Source: Kineosporia sp. R_H_3 | GTDB lineage: Bacteria; Actinomycetota; Actinomycetes; Actinomycetales; Kineosporiaceae | NCBI RefSeq assembly: GCF_002198675.1 | Contig: NZ_MWLL01000082.1 | Location: 1-64,000 of the forward strand | Direction of reading: 5' to 3' | Length of the DNA: 64,000 bases | Part shown: positions 17,320 through 27,097 of the stretch, piece after piece | How positions within the stretch are numbered: position 1 is the stretch's first letter | Layout of the letters: every line of letters starts with the position of its first letter | Notes under the pieces: model-generated | What the model was told of the DNA's origin: nothing | Database searches by the model: none | Seen by the model: only the letters and a program-made list of their open reading frames with translations | Made by a program: the position numbers and the translations under genes

Positions 17320-18042
17320 GTGCCGCAGCCCGTCGAGCCGGCCCCGAGCCGGTTCGTCTTCGACCTCGCCGGGGCCGAACCGGGCGAGGACCTCGTCGGG
17401 GCCGGCGCCGACCTCGAGCCGGGCACCCTCCTGCAGGCCTACAGGACGGGCCTGTTCCCGATGGGGCTCGGCCGGCACGGCAGCGGGACGCTCGGCTGGT
17501 GGTCCCCGGACCCGCGCGGCGTCCTGCTGCCCGGAGGCCTACGGGTGTCGCGCTCGCTGCGCAGGTCGCTGCAGCGGTTCGAGGTGCGCCTCGACACGGC
17601 GTTCGACGACGTCGTCGCCGCGTGCGGCGACCCGGCCCGACCGGGGGCATGGATCACCCCGGACGTCGCGCACGCCTACGGCCGGCTGCACCGGCTGGGA
17701 TGGGCGCACTCCGTCGAGTGCTGGACCGCAGGGCGGCTCGTCGGCGGCCTCTACGGCGTCGCTGTCGGGGGCCTGTTCGCGGGGGAGTCGATGTTCCACA
17801 CCGAGCGCGACGCCAGCAAGGCGGCGCTCGTCGCCCTCGCGCGGATGCTGTGGGCGGACGACGACCCGCGCCGCCTCCTCGACGTCCAGTGGCGCACCGA
17901 GCACCTCGCGACGCTCGGTGTCGTCGACGTGCCGCGCGAGGAGTACCTCGCACGGCTGCCCGCGGCGCTGGCGGCGCCGTTGCCGGCGGCGTTCGCCGAC
18001 GCCCCGCCACCTCCGTTGCCGTCCAGGGGCTTTGGTCCCTGA
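17320..18042 (+). CDS. aat: Leucyl/phenylalanyl-tRNA--protein transferase
   Basis: A 240-residue Aat that adds Leu or Phe from charged tRNA to proteins with N-terminal Arg or Lys, marking them for ClpS/ClpAP-type degradation. Family landmarks are in order: LLQAYRTGLFPMG (52-64), LGWWSPDPRGVLL (72-84), HSVECWTAGRLVGGLYGVAVG with GLFAGESMFHTERDASKAAL, and the late LLDVQWRTEHLATLGVVDVPREEYL. The GTG start is 3 bases after the adoK stop, with no promoter of its own. The last 15 residues are Pro-rich and not conserved. Assignment is secure. Confidence 0.95.
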   Translation: MPQPVEPAPSRFVFDLAGAEPGEDLVGAGADLEPGTLLQAYRTGLFPMGLGRHGSGTLGWWSPDPRGVLLPGGLRVSRSLRRSLQRFEVRLDTAFDDVVAACGDPARPGAWITPDVAHAYGRLHRLGWAHSVECWTAGRLVGGLYGVAVGGLFAGESMFHTERDASKAALVALARMLWADDDPRRLLDVQWRTEHLATLGVVDVPREEYLARLPAALAAPLPAAFADAPPPPLPSRGFGP

Positions 18043-18106
18043 CCTGCACCGGAGCCGCTCCCGGCGGGTGTGCGGTGCGCCACGCCGAGCAAGGGCATCC
18101 CCGCAC

Positions 18107-18134
18107 GGAACTGTCCGGTGGCAGGGAGTAGTGT
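18107..18134 (+). promoter_or_regulatory. Promoter of the cytochrome oxidase genes
   Basis: TAGTGT at 18129-18134 is a -10 box; GGAACT at 18107-18112 lies 16 bases upstream. A leader of about 56 bases would lead to the TTG start of ctaC. Confidence 0.4.
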
Positions 18135-18196
18135 GCTCACGTCGAGGACCGTCCCCCCGGTGAGGTCGCCGGGCGAGATCCGCTGGAAGGCCACTC

Positions 18197-19138
18197 TTGC
18201 GACTCCACGAGGAGGCCCGCGCCACGCGCGGGCGATCGCGCCGGGCTGGGCTGGCTCTGCTGGCTGTTCCCGGCGTCATGCTGCTCTCCGGCTGCTCCGA
18301 AGCAGCCCAGCGGGGCTGGATGCCGTCCACCAAGGACACGACGAACCAGACCGGCCGGATCATGGAGCTGTGGAACGGCTCCTGGATCGCCGCCCTGGCC
18401 GTCGGTGCCCTCGTCTGGGGCCTGCTGCTCTGGTGCATCGTCGCCTACCGGCGCCGGCGCGACGAGACGGGCTACCCGGCGCAGATCCGGTACAACATCC
18501 CGCTCGAGATCCTGTACACCGTCGTCCCGCTGATGATGGTGTCGGTCCTCTTCTACTTCACGGCGCGGGACCAGTCGGAGATCAACAGCATCACCGCGAA
18601 GCCCGACATCACGATCAACGTGGTCGGCAAGCAGTGGGCCTGGGACTTCAACTACCTCGGCCCCGACGCGAAGGACCCGGCGGACGACGTCTACGAGGTC
18701 GGCCTGCAGGGCCAGCTCGACGGCACGCCGGGCGCCGAGGCCGGCCTGCCGACGCTGTACCTGCCGGTCAACCAGCGGGTCGAGTTCGTCCTCACGGCGC
18801 GCGACGTCATCCACTCGTTCTGGGTGCCGGCGTTCCTCTACAAGATGGACGTCATCCCCGGCATCGAGAACCGCTTCCAGGTGGTGCCGCAGCGGGAGGG
18901 CCTGTACAAGGGGAAGTGCGCCGAGCTCTGCGGCGAGTACCACTCGGAGATGCTCTTCAACGTGCGCGTCGTCTCCGCCGAGGAGTACCAGCAGCACCTC
19001 GCTGACCTCAAGGCCAAGGGTCAGACGGGCACGCTCGACGCGAACCTCGGCCGGAGCGACACTCCGGAGGGTGGCCGCGGGGCGATCCCGGGCGGCGGCA
19101 GGAACGGCGGCGCGAACGACCTGGGGAGCAACTCATGA
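18197..19138 (+). CDS. ctaC: Cytochrome c oxidase subunit II (aa3 type)
   Basis: A 313-residue CuA subunit that receives electrons from cytochrome c domains of the bcc complex. The N-terminus has a lipoprotein signal with LLSGC (Cys33). Two membrane helices follow at about 58-80 and 103-123. CuA ligands are His206 (VIHSFWVP), Cys241, Cys245, His249 and Met252 ([12 protein letters not shown]). The C-terminal 30 residues are a Gly-rich tail. The start is a TTG with GGAAGG 6 bases upstream; an in-frame stop at 18161-18163 and the lack of any ATG or GTG leave no other choice. ctaD overlaps by 4 bases. Identity is certain. Confidence 0.96.
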   Translation: MRLHEEARATRGRSRRAGLALLAVPGVMLLSGCSEAAQRGWMPSTKDTTNQTGRIMELWNGSWIAALAVGALVWGLLLWCIVAYRRRRDETGYPAQIRYNIPLEILYTVVPLMMVSVLFYFTARDQSEINSITAKPDITINVVGKQWAWDFNYLGPDAKDPADDVYEVGLQGQLDGTPGAEAGLPTLYLPVNQRVEFVLTARDVIHSFWVPAFLYKMDVIPGIENRFQVVPQREGLYKGKCAELCGEYHSEMLFNVRVVSAEEYQQHLADLKAKGQTGTLDANLGRSDTPEGGRGAIPGGGRNGGANDLGSNS

Positions 19139-20859
19139 CGACTCTCGACAGCGGCGGCCAGACGGCGACCTTCGGTGTCCCGGTCCGCCGCGCGACCAAG
19201 GGCCAGATCGTCGTCAAGTGGCTCACGACGACCGACCACAAGGTCATCGGCAACCTCTACCTGATCACCTCGATGGCGTTCTTCGCCATCGGCGGCCTCA
19301 TGGCGCTGGCGATCCGTGCCGAGCTGTTCCAGCCCGGCATGCAGGTCTTCCAGACCAAGGAGCAGTACAACCAGTTCTTCACGATGCACGGCCTGATCAT
19401 GCTGCTGCTCTTCGCGACGCCGGCCTTCGCGGGCTGGGCGAACGCGATCATGCCGCTGCAGATCGGCGCGCCGGACGTCGCCTTCCCGCGGCTCAACATG
19501 TTCGCGTACTGGCTGTACCTGTTCGGCGGCCTCATCGCCGCCTCGTCGTTCCTCACGCCGCAGGGCGCCCCCGGCTTCGGGTGGTTCCTCTACGCCCCGC
19601 TGTCGAACGCGACGTACACCCCGGGACTGGGCGCCGACCTCGGCATCTTCGGCCTCGCGCTCGGTGGTTTCGGCACGATCCTCGGTGCCGTCAACTTCAT
19701 CACGACCATCGTGTGCATGCGTGCACCGGGCATGACGATGTTCCGGATGCCGATCTTCACCTGGAACATCCTCATCACGAGCGTGCTCGTGCTCATGGCC
19801 TTCCCGCCGCTCGCCGCCGCGCTGCTCGCGCTCGGCGCGGACCGCAAGCTGGGCGCCACGGTCTTCGAACCCGAGAACGGCGGGGCGATCCTGTGGCAGC
19901 ACCTCTTCTGGTTCTTCGGGCACCCTGAGGTCTACATCCTCGCGCTGCCGTTCTTCGGCATCGTCTCCGAGATCCTGCCGGTGTTCAGCCGCAAGCCGAT
20001 CTTCGGCTACAAGGGCCTCATCTTCGCGACGATCTCGATCGCGGGTCTGTCCGTCGCGGTGTGGGCGCACCACATGTACGTGACCGGCCAGGTGGCGCTG
20101 CCGTTCTTCGCCTTCATGACGATGCTCATCGCCGTCCCGACGGGCGTGAAGTTCTTCAACTGGATCGGCACGATGTGGCGGGGGTCGTTGACCTTCGAGA
20201 CACCGATGCTGTGGTCGCTGGGCTTCCTCGCGACGTTCCTCTTCGGCGGTCTGACGGGCATCATCCTGTCGACGCCGGCGCTCGACTTCCACATGTCCGA
20301 CAGCTACTTCGTGGTGGCCCACTTCCACTACGTCATCTTCGGCACCGTCGTGTTCGCGATGTACGCGGGCTTCTACTTCTGGTGGCCGAAGCTCACGGGG
20401 CAGATGCTCGACGAGCGGCTCGGCAAGATCCACTTCTGGCTGACGTTCATCGGCTTCCACACGACGTTCCTCATCCAGCACTGGCTGGGCGTCGAGGGCA
20501 TGGCGCGCCGCTACGCGGACTACCTCCCCGAGGACGGCTTCACCCTCGAGAACCAGGTGTCCACGGTCGGCGCGGCGATCCTCGCGATCAGCTTCCTGCC
20601 GTTCCTCTGGAACATCTACACGACGACGAAGAACGCGCCGAAGGTGACCGTCGACGACCCCTGGGGCTACGGCGGATCGCTCGAGTGGGCGACGTCCTGC
20701 CCGCCGCCGCGGCACAACTTCTCGTCGCTGCCCCGGATCCGTTCGGAGCGGCCCGCGTTCGACCTGCACCACCCGGAGGTCGCTGCCGCTGCGGCGACCC
20801 CGCCGGACAACTCGCTGCTCGCCGGTGTGTACGGCGGCGCCGACGTGAAGAACGACTGA
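19135..20859 (+). CDS. ctaD: Cytochrome c oxidase subunit I (aa3 type)
   Basis: A 574-residue catalytic subunit with about twelve membrane helices, holding heme a and the heme a3-CuB centre that reduces oxygen and pumps protons. Visible landmarks: [10 protein letters not shown] (heme a His), [16 protein letters not shown] (CuB His and the cross-linked Tyr), [10 protein letters not shown] (CuB His pair), and [16 protein letters not shown] (heme a3 and heme a His). The C-terminus carries an [13 protein letters not shown] tail typical of actinobacterial CtaD. ATG overlaps the ctaC stop (ATGA), and ctaF starts 13 bases downstream. Length is normal. Confidence 0.97.
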   Translation: MTTLDSGGQTATFGVPVRRATKGQIVVKWLTTTDHKVIGNLYLITSMAFFAIGGLMALAIRAELFQPGMQVFQTKEQYNQFFTMHGLIMLLLFATPAFAGWANAIMPLQIGAPDVAFPRLNMFAYWLYLFGGLIAASSFLTPQGAPGFGWFLYAPLSNATYTPGLGADLGIFGLALGGFGTILGAVNFITTIVCMRAPGMTMFRMPIFTWNILITSVLVLMAFPPLAAALLALGADRKLGATVFEPENGGAILWQHLFWFFGHPEVYILALPFFGIVSEILPVFSRKPIFGYKGLIFATISIAGLSVAVWAHHMYVTGQVALPFFAFMTMLIAVPTGVKFFNWIGTMWRGSLTFETPMLWSLGFLATFLFGGLTGIILSTPALDFHMSDSYFVVAHFHYVIFGTVVFAMYAGFYFWWPKLTGQMLDERLGKIHFWLTFIGFHTTFLIQHWLGVEGMARRYADYLPEDGFTLENQVSTVGAAILAISFLPFLWNIYTTTKNAPKVTVDDPWGYGGSLEWATSCPPPRHNFSSLPRIRSERPAFDLHHPEVAAAAATPPDNSLLAGVYGGADVKND

Positions 20860-20872
20860 GAGGCCTGCTGCG

Positions 20873-21274
20873 GTGAAGGTCGAGACCCTGCTCTTCTCCT
20901 CGGGCGTGCTGTTCTTCACGCCGATCGCGATCGTCTACGGCATCGTGACCCAGTGGAACGAGCCGGTGGGTGCTGCTGCCCTCCTGCTCACCGCCGGCCT
21001 CGCGCTGCTCATCGGGCTGTACTTCTGGCTCACCGCACGGCGCATCGACGACCGTCCGGAGGACGACCCGGACGGCGAGATCCGTCAGGGCTTCGGCGAG
21101 CAGGGCGTCTTCGCGCCGTACTCGTGGTGGCCGTTCTGGCTCGCCCTCGGCTCGGCCGTCATCTTCGCGGGCATGGCCGTCGGCTGGTGGCTCTTCTACA
21201 TCGGGCTGGGCCTGGGGGCCGTGGGCCTCGTGGGCTGGGTCTTCGAGTACTACCGCGGCGAGCACGCGCACTGA
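20873..21274 (+). CDS. ctaF: Cytochrome c oxidase subunit IV (actinobacterial CtaF)
   Basis: A 133-residue small oxidase subunit with four membrane helices (about 8-28, 34-53, 82-100 and 103-123). It begins MKVETLLFSSGVLFFTPIA and contains the family phrase FAPYSWWPFWLA. It stabilises the actinobacterial aa3 oxidase and has no catalytic groups. The GTG start at 20873 follows the ctaD stop by 13 bases, so it is the third gene of the ctaC-ctaD-ctaF operon. Confidence 0.93.
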   Translation: MKVETLLFSSGVLFFTPIAIVYGIVTQWNEPVGAAALLLTAGLALLIGLYFWLTARRIDDRPEDDPDGEIRQGFGEQGVFAPYSWWPFWLALGSAVIFAGMAVGWWLFYIGLGLGAVGLVGWVFEYYRGEHAH

Positions 21275-21343
21275 CCGCACGTACCGCTGCGTCATCCGCC
21301 CGTCGGCGTCCTCCGGGACCCGGCGGGCGGTGTCGTTCCCACC

Positions 21344-21349
21344 TATCCT
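21344..21349 (+). promoter_or_regulatory. -10 box upstream of the L,D-transpeptidase
   Basis: TATCCT lies 94 bases upstream of the GTG at 21444. A leader of about 88 nucleotides would follow. Confidence 0.4.
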
Positions 21350-21443
21350 GAGCCAAGGGCAACCTTTCGTCGGGGGCCGGCGTCAACAGACGTCGGGGCA
21401 GCACGTCGAGAGGGTCGTCACGACCCGAGGGAGTCACGGGACC

Positions 21444-22640
21444 GTGCGTACGAGCGTGAGGATCTGGGGAGCAGGGCTGGTCGCCGTCCTGGCCCTCTCG
21501 GGGTGCAGGGCAGGGACGTCGACGCAGGCGGACGCCGCGGGCAGCGGTTCGCCGTCCGCCGGGGCGAGCCAGGGCCAGACCTCGTCCCCGCCCGCGCAGC
21601 CGGTCTCCGTCACCGTGACCCCCGCGGACGACGCCACGAAGGTGCGCCCCGACGCCGGGGTCTCCGTGGCGGCCGCGCAGGGCCGGATCACCTCGGTCAA
21701 GGTCACCGCCGCGGACGGCACCAAGGTCGCCGGTGACCTCTCCGACGACGGCGCGAGCTGGAAGAACACCGCCCACCTCGCGCCGGCGGCGACGTACACG
21801 GTCAAGGTGGTCGCGCAGAACGCGGACGGCGTCGCGAAGACCGTCACGTCGACGTTCAGGACGATCCGGCCGGCTGCGTTCGCAGGGGCCTCGCTGCAGC
21901 CTTCCGACGGCTGGGTCGTCGGCGTCGGGATGCCCGTCGTCGTCACCTTCGACAGCACCGTGAAGAACCGTGCGAAGGTCGAGAAGGCGCTCGAGGTCAC
22001 CGCCACGCCCGCCGTCGAGGGGGCCTGGCGCTGGACCGGCAGCCGGCAGGTGCAGTGGCGCCCCAAGGAGTTCTGGAAGACCGGCACGAAGGTCAAGGTC
22101 GTCGCGGACCTCAAGGGCGTCGAGGTGTCGCCCGGGGTCTGGGGCAAGCGCACCCGCACCGCCGAGTTCGAGATCGGCTCGTCGATGGTGAGCACCGTCG
22201 ACATCGCCGCGCACACCATGACCGTGCGCAGGAACGGCAAGGTCATCAAGGTGATCCCGGTGACGACGGGCAAGCCGGGCCTCGCGACCCGCAACGGCAC
22301 GAAGGTCATCATCAGCCGGGAGACCACGCACCGGATGGACGCGGCGACGACCGGGGTCTCCCAGGACTCCCCGGAGTACTACAACCTCGTCGTGAAGTAC
22401 GCGATGCGCCTCACCTGGAGCGGTGAGTTCGTCCACGCCGCACCGTGGTCCGTCGGGTCCCAGGGGCGGGCCAACGTCTCGCACGGCTGCACCGGCATGA
22501 GCACGGCGAACGCCGCGTGGATCTTCGAGCGCTCCAAGGTCGGGGACGTCGTCAAGTACGTCCACGGGTCGCGCAAGCTCGAGGACGGCAACGGGTACAC
22601 GGCCTGGAACATGTCCTACGACCAGTGGGCCGACGCCTGA
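21444..22640 (+). CDS. Lipoprotein L,D-transpeptidase (Ig-like domains plus YkuD)
   Basis: A 398-residue cell-wall enzyme that makes 3-3 cross-links in peptidoglycan. A lipoprotein signal ends at LALSGC (Cys21), followed by a Ser/Ala/Gly-rich spacer to about residue 55. Two Ig-like domains follow (about 55-150 and 150-255), then the YkuD catalytic domain with the nucleophile in SHGCTGMSTANAAW. It ends with TAWNMSYDQWADA. The domain order is that of mycobacterial Ldt proteins. The GTG is chosen so that the signal peptide is of normal length; a longer open frame upstream overlaps ctaF. The GC-rich inverted repeat in the 36-base gap to the convergent methyltransferase may end both transcripts. 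Confidence 0.92.
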   Translation: MRTSVRIWGAGLVAVLALSGCRAGTSTQADAAGSGSPSAGASQGQTSSPPAQPVSVTVTPADDATKVRPDAGVSVAAAQGRITSVKVTAADGTKVAGDLSDDGASWKNTAHLAPAATYTVKVVAQNADGVAKTVTSTFRTIRPAAFAGASLQPSDGWVVGVGMPVVVTFDSTVKNRAKVEKALEVTATPAVEGAWRWTGSRQVQWRPKEFWKTGTKVKVVADLKGVEVSPGVWGKRTRTAEFEIGSSMVSTVDIAAHTMTVRRNGKVIKVIPVTTGKPGLATRNGTKVIISRETTHRMDAATTGVSQDSPEYYNLVVKYAMRLTWSGEFVHAAPWSVGSQGRANVSHGCTGMSTANAAWIFERSKVGDVVKYVHGSRKLEDGNGYTAWNMSYDQWADA

Positions 22641-22676
22641 GCCCCGCGAAACCGGCCGCGGGCCCGGGCCGGCGCG

Positions 22677-23435
22677 TCAGCCGGTCGGCCGGGGGAGGGT
22701 GAGCACCCGGGTCCGCCGCACCGGCGCGTCCTCGAGGGCGGCGGCGACCGGGACGTCGTACGCGGCGACCTCGGTGAAGGTGCCGGCCGGCAGGTAGGTG
22801 CGGCCCGGGTCGCCCGCGAGGACGAGTGCCCCCGCGGCGGTCGACCGGCGCAGCACCGTGAGCGTCGCGGCCGCGAGCGACCGCTCGAAGAACAGGTCGC
22901 CGGCGAGCACGACGTCCGCGGCGAGCAGGCGCGCGACGAGCGGGTCGTCGTCCGGCGCCTGCGCCGCCGCGAGGACGTCCGCGACGGCCGTGGCGAGCCG
23001 GCCGGCCGGGAGAGCGCCGACGGGGACGCCGTTGAGCCCGGCGTTGAGCGTGGTGGCGGTGAGCGCCAGCGGGTCCAGGTCGAGGGCCAGGACGTGCGCC
23101 GCCCCGGCGAGCGCGGCCGCGATGCTCACGAGGCCGGAGCCGCACCCGAGGTCGACGACGACGCGTCCGGCCACGGCGGCCGGGGCGTCGAGCAGGTGGC
23201 GGGCCAGGGCGGCGCCTCCGGGCCACGGGAAGGCCCAGAACGGCGGGGGAGCGCCCTGGACGCCGGAGCGGTCCTCCGTGGCCTCCCAGAGGCCGTAGGG
23301 CTCCGCAGCGACGTGGAGGACGACCTCGGGGACGAACGGGGTGGCGGCGGGACGGGTGAGGGCCCGGACGAACGCCGTGGCGTCGTCCGGGCCCTCGTGG
23401 TCCGGTGCTGCGGGGTCGTGCGTGCGGTGCGGCAG
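22677..23435 (-). CDS. Class I SAM-dependent methyltransferase, start uncertain
   Basis: A methyltransferase of the group that resembles lysine methyltransferases of ETFB type. The SAM loop VVVDLGCGSGLVSIAAAL lies just after the GTG at 23174, but the frame clearly continues upstream with family-like sequence: FVRALTRPAATPFVPEVVLH, then PYGLWEATED and PPFWAFPWPGGAALARHLLD. No ATG, GTG or TTG occurs in frame between the qcrB stop and codon 23174. I place the start at a CTG (23435), 10 bases past the qcrB stop; initiation could also be at another rare codon. Starting at 23174 would remove the conserved N-terminal third. It is the last gene after ctaE-qcrCAB. Substrate unknown. Confidence 0.7.
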   Translation of the reverse strand: MPHRTHDPAAPDHEGPDDATAFVRALTRPAATPFVPEVVLHVAAEPYGLWEATEDRSGVQGAPPPFWAFPWPGGAALARHLLDAPAAVAGRVVVDLGCGSGLVSIAAALAGAAHVLALDLDPLALTATTLNAGLNGVPVGALPAGRLATAVADVLAAAQAPDDDPLVARLLAADVVLAGDLFFERSLAAATLTVLRRSTAAGALVLAGDPGRTYLPAGTFTEVAAYDVPVAAALEDAPVRRTRVLTLPRPTG

Positions 23436-23445
23436 GGCGTGCCGG

Positions 23446-25113
23446 TCAGTGACCGGCGAGCGCGGGCCGCTCCGCCTCGTCGGAGCCCTCGACGGCCTCG
23501 TGGCCGCCGTGGTGCTCGTGGTGGGCCGCCTCGAGCTCCGCCGGGGTGACGGGCTCGATGCGGTCCTCGAAGTAGAAGCTCGAGAGCTTCGCCTTCACCT
23601 TGTCGAAGCGGGCACCGGGGCGCTTGACGCCGCGCTCGTCCTCGGCCGGCGCGGGGTCGAGCGGGCGGAAGCTGTCGTGCTGGACGAGCAGCCAGCGGTC
23701 GTGCTCGCCGAGGGGCTCGTGCACCTCGAAGAACTCGCCCTCCTCGGTGCGGTAGATGACCCCGGTCTCGCGACCGTGGAGCACCTTCTCGCGGTCCTTG
23801 CGCTGCAGGCCGAGGCAGATCCGCTTCGTCACGACGTACGCGAGCGGCGGGACGACGAAGACGAGCAGCCGCAGGCTGTTCGTGATGTCGTTGATCGACA
23901 GCCGCAGGTGCGTGGCGATGATGTCGTTGCCGCCGCTGACGAGCAGCAGCAGGTAGAACGTGATCGCCATGACCCCGAGGCCGGTGCGGGTCGGGACGTT
24001 GCGCGGGCGGTCGAGCAGGTGGTGCTCGCGCTTGTCACCGGTGGCCCACTGCTCGATCCACGGGTAGAGGATCATCGGCATCGTCACGAGCCCCGGGATG
24101 ATGAGGGCGGGCAGCAGGATGTTGCCCGAGACGGTGAAGCCGAGGACCTGGAACTCGAGGAAGCCCGGTGTCAGCCGGACGGCGCCGTCGAGCCAGCCCA
24201 TGTACCAGTCGGGTTGCGATCCCGCGGTGACCGGCGACGGGTGGTAGGCGCCGTAGGCCCAGATCGGGTTGATCGTGAACAGCGCCCCCATGAGGGCGGT
24301 GATGCCGAACACGATGAAGAAGAAGCCGCCGGCCTTGGCCATGTACACCGGGAAGAGCGGGTAGCCGACGACGTTCTCGTTCGTGCGGCCCGGCCCGGGG
24401 TACTGGGTGTGCTTCTGGACGACGAGCAGGATGAGGTGCGCCGTGATGAGCGCGAGGAAGATGCCCGGCAGCAGCAGCACGTGGATCGTGTAGAGCCGCG
24501 GGATGAACTCCTCGCCGGGGAACTGGCCGCCGAAGAGGAAGAAGCTGATGTACGAGCCGACGACCGGGATCGCGAGGATGATGCTCGACGCGATCCGCAG
24601 GCCGGTGCCGGAGAGCAGGTCGTCGGGGAGCGAGTAGCCCGCGAAGCCCTCGATGATCGCGAGCAGCGCGAGCACCGAGCCGATGACCCAGTTGATCTCA
24701 CGCGGCTTGCGGAACGCGCCCGTGAAGAACACCCGGAACATGTGCGTGACGATCGCCGCGACGAAGATCAGCGCCGCCCAGTGGTGGATCTGCCGCATGA
24801 GCAGACCGCCACGGACGTCGAAGGACAGCGACAGCGTCGAGGCGTAGGCCTCGGAGACCGTCTGCCCGGCGAGCTGCTCGTAGGACCCGGTGTAGACCGT
24901 GTGCCCGACGCTCGGGATGTAGAAGAAGGTGAGGAAGACGCCCGTCAGCAGCAGGATGATGAAGCTGTAGAGGGCGACCTCGCCGAGCATGAACGACCAG
25001 TGGTCGGGGAAGATCTTGCGGGCGAGGAACTTGACGCCCTTGCTCGCGCCGACGCGCTCGTCGGCCCAGTTGCCGAGGTTTCCCGCGGCCTTGGCTGTGG
25101 TCGTGGTGCTCAT
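23446..25113 (-). CDS. qcrB: Cytochrome bc1 complex cytochrome b subunit
   Basis: A 555-residue cytochrome b with the b-type heme and quinone sites of the bcc complex. Eight or nine membrane helices are visible. Heme His pairs lie in RQIHHWAALIFVAAIVTHMFR and RLYTIHVLLLPGIFLALITAH. The quinol-oxidation motif is PDWYMGW with the upstream PSPVTAGSQ. After the last helix a 120-residue charged cytosolic tail ends in a His-rich stretch, longer than in proteobacterial cytochrome b and typical for actinobacteria. The ATG at 25113 overlaps the qcrA stop (ATGA). Identity is certain. Confidence 0.97.
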   Translation of the reverse strand: MSTTTTAKAAGNLGNWADERVGASKGVKFLARKIFPDHWSFMLGEVALYSFIILLLTGVFLTFFYIPSVGHTVYTGSYEQLAGQTVSEAYASTLSLSFDVRGGLLMRQIHHWAALIFVAAIVTHMFRVFFTGAFRKPREINWVIGSVLALLAIIEGFAGYSLPDDLLSGTGLRIASSIILAIPVVGSYISFFLFGGQFPGEEFIPRLYTIHVLLLPGIFLALITAHLILLVVQKHTQYPGPGRTNENVVGYPLFPVYMAKAGGFFFIVFGITALMGALFTINPIWAYGAYHPSPVTAGSQPDWYMGWLDGAVRLTPGFLEFQVLGFTVSGNILLPALIIPGLVTMPMILYPWIEQWATGDKREHHLLDRPRNVPTRTGLGVMAITFYLLLLVSGGNDIIATHLRLSINDITNSLRLLVFVVPPLAYVVTKRICLGLQRKDREKVLHGRETGVIYRTEEGEFFEVHEPLGEHDRWLLVQHDSFRPLDPAPAEDERGVKRPGARFDKVKAKLSSFYFEDRIEPVTPAELEAAHHEHHGGHEAVEGSDEAERPALAGH

Positions 25114-26162
25114 CCGCGCTCCCAGAAGCTCGGGCCGGCGGCCTCGGTGAAGGGGCTCTTCGCGACCAAGTATCCGGCGTCGTCCACGGTGATCGCGAGC
25201 TGAGGAAGTGGACGCTTGGCCGGGCCGAAGATGACCTTGCAGTTCTGCTTGAGGTCGAACGTCGACTGGTGGCAGGGGCACAGCAGGTGGTGCGTCTGCT
25301 GCTCGTAGAGGGCCACGGGGCAGCCCATGTGGGTGCAGATCTTCGAGTACGCGACGATGCCCTCGTAGGAGCCCGCCCGCGACGTCTCGTCGAGGTCGTC
25401 CGGGTTGAGCCGGATGAGCAGGACGGCGGCCTTGGCGATCTCGTCGAGCTCGTGCTCGGCGTCCTGGATGCCCTCGGGCAGGACGTGCACGACGGAGCCG
25501 ATCGTCAGGTCCTCGGGCTTGATCTTGCGGCCCGTCTCGTCGGTGATCGGGTCGTGGACCAGGGCCATGCCCTGCTTCCAGAACGTCGTCGACAGGTCGT
25601 TGCCCGGCAGCGGGCCGGTGTCGCGAAGCAGCACGATCGGCGGGCCGACCGTGAGCGGCACGAGGGCCGCCAGCAGCGAGTTGCGGATGAGCGGACGGCG
25701 GCCGACGCCGGCCTCCGCGGAGCCCTCGCGCAGGATCGCGAGCGCGTCCTCGCGGTCCTCGTCGGTGCCGCGCATCGGGTGCCGGAGCTCGATCCGCTCC
25801 TCGTCCGGCATGAGCGTCTTGGCCCAGTGCACCGCACCGGCGCCGATGCCGAACGTCGCGAGCGCGAGCCCGACGCCGAGCAGGGTCGTCGAGATGCGCA
25901 GCTGGCGGGCGATCTCCGCCCAGCTGTCGCCCTCGATGCTCACCGCGTAGTAGGCGACGATCAGCAGGATCGTGCCGAGCGTGGAGAGCCCGAAGAGGGC
26001 GGCGACCTGACGCTCCGCACGCTTGGCGGCCTTCGGGTCGACGTCCGCCATCCGGTGCCGGTGCGGCTCGAGGCCGGGGTTCTCGAAGCGCTCCGGGAGC
26101 CCGCCCTCGGACGTCGTGGCGACGTCCGAGCCGGGGTGACCGTGCGACTGGTCGATGCTCAT
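25110..26162 (-). CDS. qcrA: Rieske iron-sulfur subunit of the bcc complex
   Basis: A 350-residue actinobacterial Rieske protein, longer than the mitochondrial form. Three membrane helices occur at about 62-80, 95-118 and 165-180. The [2Fe-2S] site is CTHMGC (Cys276, His278, Cys281) and CPCH (Cys295, Cys297, His298); Cys276, His278, Cys295 and His298 bind the cluster and Cys281-Cys297 can form the disulfide. It passes electrons from quinol to QcrC. The ATG at 26162 is used because MSIDQSHGHP is a normal start and the earlier in-frame ATG lacks a ribosome site. qcrB is coupled downstream; qcrC ends 76 bases upstream. Confidence 0.95.
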   Translation of the reverse strand: MSIDQSHGHPGSDVATTSEGGLPERFENPGLEPHRHRMADVDPKAAKRAERQVAALFGLSTLGTILLIVAYYAVSIEGDSWAEIARQLRISTTLLGVGLALATFGIGAGAVHWAKTLMPDEERIELRHPMRGTDEDREDALAILREGSAEAGVGRRPLIRNSLLAALVPLTVGPPIVLLRDTGPLPGNDLSTTFWKQGMALVHDPITDETGRKIKPEDLTIGSVVHVLPEGIQDAEHELDEIAKAAVLLIRLNPDDLDETSRAGSYEGIVAYSKICTHMGCPVALYEQQTHHLLCPCHQSTFDLKQNCKVIFGPAKRPLPQLAITVDDAGYLVAKSPFTEAAGPSFWERG

Positions 26163-26238
26163 CGGATCGGGGCTCCTGATCCACACGACGGACTGAGGAC
26201 GGACTGCGGGGCCGCGGTGCGCGGCGCGGGGCGGCGCG

Positions 26239-27087
26239 TCACGACGCCTTCGCCCCGAGCCAGACGGCGCACCCGACGAGCAGCGACAGGCCCACGGCCC
26301 AGGCGACGAGACCCTCGCTCACCGGGCCGATCGAGCCCAGCGAGACACCGCCCGGGGGCGTGTCGGTCTCGACGGCCTGGAGGTAGGCGATGATGTCGCG
26401 CTTCTCCTGCGGGGTGATCGTGCTGTCGTTGAAGACGGGCATCGACTGCGGGCCGGTGACCATCGCCTCGTAGACGTGCGTCGGCGTCACACCCTCGAGG
26501 TTCGGGGCGTACTTGCCGCGGGTCAGCGCGCCGCCCTTGCCGTTGAAGTTGTGGCACATCGCGCAGTTGGTGCGGAAGATCAGGCTGCCGTTGGAGACGT
26601 CGCCCTTCGAGGCGTCGACGTCCTCGGCGCTCGGGACGGCCGGGCCGGGGGCGAGGCTGGCCACGTACGCGGCGAGCTGCCTGACCTCCTCGTCGCTGAA
26701 CTTGTTGACGACCTTGGGCGCCTGCGGCCCGGTCGCCTGCAGCGGCATCCGGCCGGTGCCGACCTGGAAGTCGACCGCGGCGGCACCGACGCCGATGAGC
26801 GAGGGGAACTCGTTGCGCCCCTCGGCGTTGAGCCCGTGGCACGTCGAGCAGTTCGCGAGGAACAGCTTCTTGCCCGCGGCGACGTCGTCGGCGGACGCCG
26901 TCGTCGCCTGCGCGCGGCCGGGGGTGACCGCGGCGTACGCGACGCCCGTCACGAGGAGGCCGAGAAGGACGATCGCCGCGGCGGCGAGGGGGTGCCTCCG
27001 ACGGGCTGCGAGTGCGGTCACAGGGGTTCTCCTGGGCTGCCCGGCGACGGTGCCGGCGGGCTGTGGGTCGGACGTCGGGTCGGTCAT
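26239..27087 (-). CDS. qcrC: Diheme cytochrome c subunit of the bcc complex
   Basis: A 282-residue cytochrome cc that links the bc1 core to CuA of the oxidase, replacing a soluble cytochrome c. After an N-terminal helix at about 32-53 come two c-type heme sites: CSTCH (Cys80, Cys83, His84) and CAMCH (Cys175, Cys178, His179). A C-terminal anchor spans about 257-278. Two heme domains in one chain is the actinobacterial form. The ATG lies 10 bases after the ctaE stop, placing it second in the ctaE-qcrC-qcrA-qcrB series. Confidence 0.96.
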   Translation of the reverse strand: MTDPTSDPQPAGTVAGQPRRTPVTALAARRRHPLAAAAIVLLGLLVTGVAYAAVTPGRAQATTASADDVAAGKKLFLANCSTCHGLNAEGRNEFPSLIGVGAAAVDFQVGTGRMPLQATGPQAPKVVNKFSDEEVRQLAAYVASLAPGPAVPSAEDVDASKGDVSNGSLIFRTNCAMCHNFNGKGGALTRGKYAPNLEGVTPTHVYEAMVTGPQSMPVFNDSTITPQEKRDIIAYLQAVETDTPPGGVSLGSIGPVSEGLVAWAVGLSLLVGCAVWLGAKAS

Positions 27088-27097
27088 GACGCGGCGA

